NCBI GenBank assembly: GCA_913044085.1
Contig: CAJWNW010000021.1
Span: forward strand, 1 to 19,833
Direction: 5' to 3'
Length of the DNA stretch: 19,833 bases
Source: an uncultured Flavobacteriaceae bacterium
GTDB lineage: Bacteria; Bacteroidota; Bacteroidia; Flavobacteriales; Flavobacteriaceae
The position numbers and the translations under genes are program-made. Shown in pieces: positions 14,216-19,833 of the stretch (position 1 is its first letter; every line of letters starts with the position of its first letter). Below the pieces are notes generated by a model, which ran no database searches, was not told where the DNA came from, and saw nothing but the letters and a program-made list of their open reading frames with translations.

Positions 14216-14658
14216 AATTGGGCATGTCTTAGAGGTTGACCAGAAACAATATCTGAGAGAATGATTTGTGTTTTAGTTTCGCCATAGCTAATCAATTCAT
14301 CAATAAATTTTTCCAAATGTTGTTGGTCGGTAAAAACGACCTCCATGACAATATTTTCATTGCCAGTAATCCTATAACAATTAACAACTTCTCTGTAGGT
14401 TTTTATTTTGTGTAAGAAAGGCTGCAACCGTCCCATAAAGGCACGAATGGTAATCAAAGCTCTCATGCCGTGGCCCAATTTCCTTGGACTTAGCTTAGCA
14501 TGATAGCCCAAAATAACGGCCGAATCTTCCATTTTTTTTATGCGTTCTGCGACAGCTGGAGATGAAATTCCTACCGAAGCGGCAATTTGGGTATTGGAGA
14601 TTCTTGCATTGGATTGTAGCGCTGCTAAGATTTTAGTATGGATGGTATCAAGTTTCAT
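14212..14658 (-). CDS. Lrp/AsnC-family transcriptional regulator
   Basis: A 148-residue feast/famine regulator. The N-terminal winged HTH (LDTIHTKILAALQSNARI, recognition part SPAVAERIKKME, about 3-45) is followed by the family-typical ILGYHAKLSP linker and an alpha/beta RAM (effector-binding, oligomerisation) domain from about 65 to 140. Such proteins usually sense an amino acid and often control their own or adjacent genes. Its target and ligand cannot be told; the divergent unknown gene and the co-operonic DUF1684 lipoprotein are the natural candidates. The ATG at 14658 is in an AT-rich upstream region without an exact promoter match. Confidence 0.93.
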   Translation of the reverse strand: MKLDTIHTKILAALQSNARISNTQIAASVGISSPAVAERIKKMEDSAVILGYHAKLSPRKLGHGMRALITIRAFMGRLQPFLHKIKTYREVVNCYRITGNENIVMEVVFTDQQHLEKFIDELISYGETKTQIILSDIVSGQPLRHAQF

Positions 14659-14748
14659 TTTTAAGATAATTAATTAAAAATAATAAAAAATTAAATATTT
14701 AATCCAATTATAGTTTAATAATTTAATACAACTAAAGCTTTTGCGATT

Positions 14749-14756
14749 TAACTTTG
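14749..14756 (+). promoter_or_regulatory. -7 promoter element of the unknown gene at 14766
   Basis: TAACTTTG, an exact TAnnTTTG match. It covers an in-frame TTG at 14754, which argues against that TTG as the start codon. No -33 TTG is seen at the right distance. Confidence 0.5.
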
Positions 14757-14765
14757 TATAAACAG

Positions 14766-15167
14766 ATGGTTAAAAAAATGCATTCTAACAACGCAGAATT
14801 TTACAGTAGTCTACACAAAAAGGCACAAGATATTGGAAGGCTTTCTAAAGCTATTTCTGCTTATTTAATGAATGACCTTGCTCCGCTGAGTACAAATGGA
14901 TCTGAAGATTCCAATATTTATTTTTCAGGGGATATTGTTCAGCAATCTATTTCGCTTTCTGAGGAAATAATAAAAGCGGAACGCACTTTGGTTCCCGATA
15001 AAAAATACATGCACGCACGTACACTGCGATGGTTGACCTATCGGCTGATGCAAAACTGCAAACGTTTGGAGCAATGCAACAGTAATGGTAAAAACTTTAT
15101 ACAAATACTAAGAATAGAACTGAAAAAATTTAAACGCCTTCACAAGCATTGGATGCTTACCCTGTAA
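14766..15167 (+). CDS. Conserved-looking basic, helical protein of unknown function
   Basis: I do not recognise this protein. It has about 133 residues, no signal peptide or membrane segment, and looks wholly alpha-helical and strongly basic at the C-terminus (LRIELKKFKRLHKHWMLTL). Other landmarks are FYSSLHKKAQDIGRLSKAISAYL near the start, SNIYFSGDIVQQSISLSEEIIKAE in the middle (first acidic, then helical), and RTLRWLTYRLMQNCKRLE. This suggests a helical bundle that may bind nucleic acid or another protein. The frame extends to a TTG at 14754, but that codon lies inside a -7 promoter element. ATG 14766 would leave only a few leader bases and ATG 14778 (MHSNN) about 15, so 14778 is also plausible. 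It is divergent from the Lrp gene and convergent with pyrF. Confidence 0.7.
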   Translation: MVKKMHSNNAEFYSSLHKKAQDIGRLSKAISAYLMNDLAPLSTNGSEDSNIYFSGDIVQQSISLSEEIIKAERTLVPDKKYMHARTLRWLTYRLMQNCKRLEQCNSNGKNFIQILRIELKKFKRLHKHWMLTL

Positions 15168-15215
15168 AGTTTAAATATTTACCAAATTTGTCTCTAAAAT
15201 TAACTTTTAAAAAAC

Positions 15216-16034
15216 CTAAGTAGTAGAAAGAATTTCTTGCATTCGTTGTTGCAGCGCCTTTGCTCTTTTCGCAGCTTGGGTGGCAAAATTTCTGTCATTG
15301 GATGCATAAATTATAGCCCTGGAAGAATTGACTAATAGGCCCACTTCAGTATTTAAACCATACTTACAAACCTCTTCTAAACTACCTCCTTGAGCCCCAA
15401 TGCCTGGAACTAGCAAAAAACTATTGGGAACAATGTCTCGGATTTTTTTAAAATAGGCTGCTTTTGTGGCCCCTACTACATACATCAATTGTTTTGAGTT
15501 TTTCCATGTTTTAGAAGTATCTAGAACAGATTCAAACAAAGGAGCATTGGTGTTTTCTTTGGTTTGGAAGTCGAAAGCACCTTGGTTTGAAGTCAGAGCG
15601 AGTAGAATAGTGTGCTTTTCATTAAATTCTAAAAAGGGCTCTACGGAATCGCTACCCATATACGGAGCTACCGTAATGCTATCAAAACCTAAATCTTCAA
15701 AAAATGCCTTGGCATACATTCGACTTGTATTGCCGATATCGCCACGTTTGGCATCGGCAATGGTAAAAATTTCAGGGTAATTATTATTTAAATAATCAAT
15801 GGTTTGTTTTAATGCTTTCCAACCGTCCTGACCATAGGCTTCATAGAAAGCAATATTGGGTTTATAGGCAACACAAAGATGGTGCGTTGCATCAATAATG
15901 GCCTTATTAAATTCAAAAATAGGAGATGACGTCTCTAAAAGATGAGCTGGTATTTTGGACAGGTCTACATCCAATCCAATACAAAGAAAAGATTGTTTTT
16001 TTCTAATTTCCGATACGATACTTTCAAGGTTCAT
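15216..16034 (-). CDS. pyrF: Orotidine 5'-phosphate decarboxylase, type 2
   Basis: It decarboxylates OMP to UMP, the last step of de novo pyrimidine nucleotide synthesis. The 272-residue protein is of the longer type 2 subgroup. Visible motifs: FLCIGLDVD (16-24), YKPNIAFYEAYG (58-68) and the catalytic DAKRGDIGNTS (94-104), with K96 as the proton donor; LVPGIGAQGG is the phosphate-binding loop. The frame also allows a TTG at 16043 overlapping the prfA stop as TTGA, adding three residues. The ATG at 16034, five bases after that stop, is the safer start. Last gene of the purM-prfA-pyrF run; a separate terminator is not obvious. Confidence 0.95.
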   Translation of the reverse strand: MNLESIVSEIRKKQSFLCIGLDVDLSKIPAHLLETSSPIFEFNKAIIDATHHLCVAYKPNIAFYEAYGQDGWKALKQTIDYLNNNYPEIFTIADAKRGDIGNTSRMYAKAFFEDLGFDSITVAPYMGSDSVEPFLEFNEKHTILLALTSNQGAFDFQTKENTNAPLFESVLDTSKTWKNSKQLMYVVGATKAAYFKKIRDIVPNSFLLVPGIGAQGGSLEEVCKYGLNTEVGLLVNSSRAIIYASNDRNFATQAAKRAKALQQRMQEILSTT

Positions 16035-16039
16035 AGATT

Positions 16040-17116
16040 TCAAATTACATCTGAATTTGATTTGAGTTTTTCGGTATTTTCAGCAAGCATGAGTTCATCA
16101 ATTACCTTTTGAATGTCGCCATTTATAATGTTTGATAAATCGTAAAGTGTCAGTCCAATGCGGTGGTCTGTTACGCGTCCCTGAGGGTAATTGTACGTTC
16201 TAATTTTAGCACTCCGGTCTCCAGATGATACCATACTTTTTCGTTTTTCAGAATCCGCAGCTTGTTTTTTTGCTAATTCCATCTCATAGAGTCGAGAGCG
16301 TAAAACTTTCAATGCTTTTTCTAAATTTTTATGTGATGATTTTTGATCTTGACAACTGACAATCATGCCCGTTGGTTCATGGTGAAGCTTGATCGCTGAA
16401 TAAGTCGTATTGACCGATTGTCCACCGGGTCCAGTAGAAGTTGTTCGTTCAATCCTAACTTCAGACATATCAAGCTCAAGGTCAAACTCTTCTGCTTCAG
16501 GCAATACGATGACTGAGGCTGCGCTGGTATGAACTCTGCCTTGTGTTTCTGTTTGGGGTACGCGCTGAACACGGTGTACACCCGCTTCAAACTTCATGGT
16601 ACCATAAACGTCTGTACCAGAAACTTCAAAAATTATTTCTTTATAACCCCCAGAAGTCCCTTCATTGAAATCCACAACCTCAACCTTCCAGCCTTTGGAT
16701 TCACAATATTTAGAGTACATTCTGTGTAAGTCTCCTGCGAAGATGCTGGCTTCATCCCCACCTGTTCCGGCACGGACTTCTACTACAACGTTCTTGGCGT
16801 CTTCTGGATCTTTAGGAATTAAAAGAACTTTAATTTCCTCTTCCAATTTAGGCAATTGACCCTTGGCATCTTCAAGCTCAATTTTGGCCATTTCAACCAT
16901 TTCAGGGTCTGAACCATCTGCAATGATTTCTTGGGCTTCTTCTATGTTAGACACGAGCGTTTTGTAAAGCTGACCACGGTCTAGAATTTTTTTCAGGTCC
17001 TTGTATTCTTTGCTAATTTTAACATAGCGCTTTTGATCTGAAATGATATCCGGCTGAATAATCAAGTCACTAACTTCATCAAAACGCTGCTTTATAATTT
17101 CAATTTTTTCTAACAT
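16040..17116 (-). CDS. prfA: Peptide chain release factor 1
   Basis: It reads UAA and UAG stop codons on the ribosome and triggers hydrolysis of peptidyl-tRNA. The 358-residue protein is full length. The codon-recognition tripeptide PxT is PQT (187-189, in HRVQRVPQTETQGRVHTSA) and the catalytic GGQ is at 231-233 (STGPGGQSVNTT), the Gln being the site normally methylated by PrmC. The PxT rather than SPF motif separates it from RF2, and no programmed frameshift is present. It starts 57 bases after purM and overlaps or abuts pyrF, so it is probably in an operon with both. Confidence 0.97.
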   Translation of the reverse strand: MLEKIEIIKQRFDEVSDLIIQPDIISDQKRYVKISKEYKDLKKILDRGQLYKTLVSNIEEAQEIIADGSDPEMVEMAKIELEDAKGQLPKLEEEIKVLLIPKDPEDAKNVVVEVRAGTGGDEASIFAGDLHRMYSKYCESKGWKVEVVDFNEGTSGGYKEIIFEVSGTDVYGTMKFEAGVHRVQRVPQTETQGRVHTSAASVIVLPEAEEFDLELDMSEVRIERTTSTGPGGQSVNTTYSAIKLHHEPTGMIVSCQDQKSSHKNLEKALKVLRSRLYEMELAKKQAADSEKRKSMVSSGDRSAKIRTYNYPQGRVTDHRIGLTLYDLSNIINGDIQKVIDELMLAENTEKLKSNSDVI

Positions 17117-17173
17117 AAGTGCCTACAAATCGTTTGTAAAAATACAATTTTTGAGATGAATGAAAGCCAGACG

Positions 17174-18352
17174 TTAATACTCAAACGTACCGTATTCACT
17201 TTTAATGGTTAATTTTTTTTCTGGAGAGGCTTCGACGTGACCAATAATCTGTGCCTCTACGTTAAATTTTGAAGCAATGTCAATAAGTGGGTCTGCAACT
17301 TCTTTGGCGACATACAATTCCAAGCGATGACCACAGTTGAAAACTTGATACATTTCTTTCCAATCAGTCTTGGATTGTTCTTGTATCAATTTGAAAAGTG
17401 GTGGCACAGTAAACATATTGTTTTTTACAATGTGTAAATCATCAATAAAATGCAAAATTTTTGTTTGCGCACCGCCGCTACAATGTACCATTCCATGAAT
17501 CGTATTTGCGTCATATTTTGACAAAATTTCTTTGACAATCGGCGCGTAAGTTCGCGTGGGAGAAAGCACTAGTTTACCTGCATTTAATGGACTGTTTTCA
17601 ATAGATTGTGTCAGTTCAACACCTCCAGAGTAAACTAAATTTTCAGGAACTCCTGGATCGAAAGTTTCAGGGAATTTGCGGGCAATGTCTTTACTAAAAA
17701 CATCGTGTCTGGCAGAAGTTAAGCCATTGCTACCCATACCGCCATTATATTCTTTCTCATAGGTTGCTTGACCATATGATGCCAAACCTACAATCACATC
17801 TCCTGCCTTGATGTTGGCATTGTCAATGACCGCTCTGCGCTTCAGCCTTGCCGTGACTGTGGAATCCACAATTATGGTACGCACCAAATCACCAACATCA
17901 GCCGTTTCCCCCCCTGTAGAGTGGATGGTGATACCGTGTGATTTTAAATCCTGGATGAGTGCTTCCGTGCCGTTAATTATTGCGGATAACACTTCTCCTG
18001 GAATCAAATTTTTATTGCGTCCAATGGTTGAAGACAACATAATATGATCAGTGGCACCCACGCAAATCAAATCATCAATATTCATAATTAGAGCATCTTG
18101 GGCAATGCCTTTCCATACGGATAGGTCACCGGTCTCTTTCCAATAAGCATAAGCCAGAGAGCTCTTGGTCCCTGCCCCATCGGCATGCATTACCAAACAA
18201 TAATCTGGGTCATTGGTAAGAAAATCAGGTACAATCTTACAAAAAGCCTTTGGAAACAAACCCTTGTCAATATTTTTAATGGCGTTGTGAACATCTGATT
18301 TGGATGCTGATACTCCGCGTTGGGCATACCGTTGGCTTGTCTCTTGAGTCAT
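17174..18352 (-). CDS. purM: Phosphoribosylformylglycinamidine cyclo-ligase (AIR synthase), long form
   Basis: It closes the imidazole ring of FGAM to AIR using ATP, step five of de novo purine synthesis. The 392-residue protein is longer than the roughly 345-residue E. coli enzyme, as is usual in Bacteroidetes. Motifs in order: YAQRGVSASK near the N-terminus, ADGAGTKS (57-64), QDALIMNIDDLICVGA (85-100), HSTGGETADVGDLV (144-157), and a C-terminal ATP-grasp-like AIRS domain with VHCSGGAQTK and FNCGHRLELYV. It has its own -7 element 17 bases upstream and a terminator separating it from glnA, so it starts the purM-prfA-pyrF unit. Confidence 0.95.
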   Translation of the reverse strand: MTQETSQRYAQRGVSASKSDVHNAIKNIDKGLFPKAFCKIVPDFLTNDPDYCLVMHADGAGTKSSLAYAYWKETGDLSVWKGIAQDALIMNIDDLICVGATDHIMLSSTIGRNKNLIPGEVLSAIINGTEALIQDLKSHGITIHSTGGETADVGDLVRTIIVDSTVTARLKRRAVIDNANIKAGDVIVGLASYGQATYEKEYNGGMGSNGLTSARHDVFSKDIARKFPETFDPGVPENLVYSGGVELTQSIENSPLNAGKLVLSPTRTYAPIVKEILSKYDANTIHGMVHCSGGAQTKILHFIDDLHIVKNNMFTVPPLFKLIQEQSKTDWKEMYQVFNCGHRLELYVAKEVADPLIDIASKFNVEAQIIGHVEASPEKKLTIKSEYGTFEY

Positions 18353-18368
18353 GGCTTTTTATGAATTA

Positions 18369-18376
18369 CAAATCTA
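18369..18376 (-). promoter_or_regulatory. -7 promoter element of purM
   Basis: On the minus strand TAGATTTG, an exact TAnnTTTG match, 16 bases upstream of the purM ATG; the leader would be about 10 bases. It lies downstream of the glnA terminator. No -33 TTG at the usual distance. Confidence 0.55.
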
Positions 18377-18400
18377 ATAAAGTATTTGTTTATTTAAATT

Positions 18401-18431
18401 AAAAACGCCCAATTAACTTGAGCGTTTTTTT
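18401..18431 (-). terminator. Intrinsic terminator after glnA
   Basis: AAAAACGC (18401-18408) pairs with GCGTTTTT (18422-18429). Inside, after one mismatch, CAA pairs with TTG around the loop TTAAC. On the minus strand the stem ends in GCGTTTTTAATTT, a normal U-tract, five bases past the glnA stop. The other strand also has a T-run, but only purM lies on that side and it is transcribed away. Confidence 0.8.
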
Positions 18432-18435
18432 AGGT

Positions 18436-19833
18436 TTATCGAGTAAAAAGAAGTTCTCTGTATTTTGGCAACGGCCAAAGCTCATCATCAATCAATAATT
18501 CCAGCTTATCACATCCATAGCGAATTTCGTCAAACATAGGTTTGATTTTGTTGCAATAAGCTTCTGCTTTTTCAATAGATTTTGAAATCGCATTGGCTTT
18601 CTTTCTTTGGTTGATCATGGAGGTAACTCCAGAATTAATAGCTTTAATATATTTTGAAATATCTGCAATTAACATCAACTGTTCACTGGCGTGCTTTTTG
18701 TAATCTTTGCCATAGATGTCTTTCAACCCTCTGACATTGTGAATCAATATATTTTGATATTTCACAGCAGTTGGAATGACATGGTTCCTGGCAATATCAC
18801 CTAAAACCCTGCCTTCGATTTGAATTCTGTGAATGTAGTCTTCTACCTCAATCTCATATCGCGCTTCAATTTCCGTTGGATTCATCACCTCCAATCCCTG
18901 ATAGAGTACAATAGTCTTAGGGGCAATTTTCACCTTGAGCGCAGCGGGTGTATTTTTATTGTTGCTCAAGCCTCTCTTTTTGGCCTCTTTTTGCCAAGAT
19001 TCACCATAGCCATTACCTTCAAAAAGAATGGCCTTTGATTTTTTAATATAGTCTCTTAATACATTAAAAATAGCTTCATCTTTTTTAAGTCCTTTTTTAT
19101 CAATAAGTGCATCCGCTTCTTTTTTGAATTGAATGAGTTGTTGTGCTATAATTGAATTTAAAACCGTCATTGGATTAGCGCAATTGGCTGTTGATCCAAC
19201 AGCTCTAAATTCGAATTTATTACCTGTGAATGCAAAAGGGGATGTACGATTCCGGTCGGTATTATCCAGTAAAATCTCCGGTATTTTACCAACCACATTA
19301 AGCTTTAAATCGGTTTTTTCTTCAGGGGACAACTTGCCTTTTGTAACGCCTTCAAGTTCACCTAATACTTTGGTGAGTTGCGCACCAATAAAAACAGACA
19401 TGATAGCTGGAGGTGCTTCATTGGCGCCCAACCTGTGGTCATTGCTTGCAGAAGCAATAGATGCTCTTAGAAGTTCTTCATTGTCATGAACCGCTTTAAT
19501 AGTATTAATGAAAAACGTTAAAAACTGTAAATTACTCATCGGCGTTTTTCCAGGCGCTAAAAGATTTACTCCAGTATCTGTAGACAAGCTCCAATTGTTG
19601 TGTTTACCTGAACCGTTGACTCCAGCAAAAGGCTTTTCGTGAAATAAGACTTTGAAATGATGGCGTTCCGCCACTTTTTTCATTAAATCCATTAATAATG
19701 AATTGTGATCTACTGCTAAATTGGCTTCTTCGTATATTGGAGCCAACTCAAATTGATTGGGAGCTACTTCATTGTGTCGTGTTTTTACAGGTATTCCCAA
19801 CAAAATAGACTCATTTTCTAAATCGCGCATAAA
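18436..19833 (-). CDS. Glutamine synthetase type III (GlnN-like), 5' end outside window
   Basis: It makes glutamine from glutamate, ammonia and ATP. The C-terminal 465 codons are present; type III enzymes have about 730 residues, so roughly the first third is missing and the frame is open to the right edge. Visible motifs, counted from the internal Met at 19830: RHNEVAPNQFELAP (18-31), FHEKPFAGVNGSGKHNNW (63-80), NDHRLGANEAPPA (about 129-141) and FAFTGNKFEFRAVGS. These are the catalytic-core sequences of the type III family and differ from GlnA types I and II. The last 150 residues are helical and lack known motifs. A strong terminator follows immediately. Neighbouring purM and pyrF belong to pathways that use glutamine-derived nitrogen. 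Confidence 0.95.
   Translation of the reverse strand, partial: FMRDLENESILLGIPVKTRHNEVAPNQFELAPIYEEANLAVDHNSLLMDLMKKVAERHHFKVLFHEKPFAGVNGSGKHNNWSLSTDTGVNLLAPGKTPMSNLQFLTFFINTIKAVHDNEELLRASIASASNDHRLGANEAPPAIMSVFIGAQLTKVLGELEGVTKGKLSPEEKTDLKLNVVGKIPEILLDNTDRNRTSPFAFTGNKFEFRAVGSTANCANPMTVLNSIIAQQLIQFKKEADALIDKKGLKKDEAIFNVLRDYIKKSKAILFEGNGYGESWQKEAKKRGLSNNKNTPAALKVKIAPKTIVLYQGLEVMNPTEIEARYEIEVEDYIHRIQIEGRVLGDIARNHVIPTAVKYQNILIHNVRGLKDIYGKDYKKHASEQLMLIADISKYIKAINSGVTSMINQRKKANAISKSIEKAEAYCNKIKPMFDEIRYGCDKLELLIDDELWPLPKYRELLFTR

Noticed and set aside
14754..14765. TTG start for the unknown gene at 14766
   Set aside because: This TTG is part of an exact TAnnTTTG promoter element, so it would lie upstream of the transcript.
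1..19833. tRNA, rRNA, CRISPR array, insertion sequence or prophage
   Set aside because: All sizeable gaps were read on both strands; none shows a tRNA-like fold with CCA end, spaced repeats, transposase motifs or integrase genes.

Overview
The window is an ordinary stretch of chromosome from a low-GC, Gram-negative member of the Bacteroidetes, most likely the family Flavobacteriaceae. Four things point there: kdsA and an O-antigen flippase (LPS), promoters with the Bacteroidetes -7 element TAnnTTTG instead of a sigma-70 -10 box, a type III glutamine synthetase with a long PurM, and short lipoproteins with flavobacterial-type lipoboxes and DUF4920/DUF1684 domains. I see no rRNA, tRNA, insertion sequence, phage gene, CRISPR array or toxin-antitoxin pair. 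Genes are dense; the longest gap is about 250 bases, upstream of crcB.

Layout. 1-2742 (minus): typA/bipA, then a YgjV-like membrane protein whose ATG directly follows the typA stop, then a WzxE-like flippase that runs off the left edge. 2858-3676 (plus): kdsA, divergent from typA. 3740-8922 (minus): grpE, dnaJ, a NatA/NatB-type ABC exporter pair and a sigma-54-type response regulator with no DNA-binding domain, all co-directional. 9032-11206 (minus): a DUF4920 lipoprotein, the tRNA wobble methyltransferase mnmD and a TIGR01777 sugar-epimerase-like protein. 11311-12366 (plus): ilvE, divergent from the DUF4920 gene. 12367-12753 (minus): a MazG-like pyrophosphohydrolase, stop-to-stop with ilvE. 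12800-13610 (plus): a 62-residue membrane protein and the fluoride channel crcB. 13607-14658 (minus): an Lrp/AsnC regulator and a DUF1684 lipoprotein. 14766-15167 (plus): an unrecognised basic protein. 15216-19833 (minus): glnA (type III, 5' end outside the window), a terminator, then purM, prfA and pyrF.

How the parts fit. grpE-dnaJ supplies the co-chaperones of DnaK; the exporter and response regulator follow in the same direction and may share transcription. glnA, purM and pyrF link glutamine, purine and pyrimidine supply, with release factor 1 between purM and pyrF. The DUF4920-mnmD-epimerase run is probably one or two operons.

I did not find a convincing undescribed system. The observations most worth a second look are: a DnaJ that keeps only one of its two zinc sites, an NtrC-family ATPase lacking the Fis helix-turn-helix and carrying GAFTSA in place of GAFTGA, a triple half-site hairpin just upstream of crcB with no recognisable fluoride riboswitch, paired palindromes ahead of the ABC exporter, and repeated use of TTG start codons, including TTGA stop/start overlaps.
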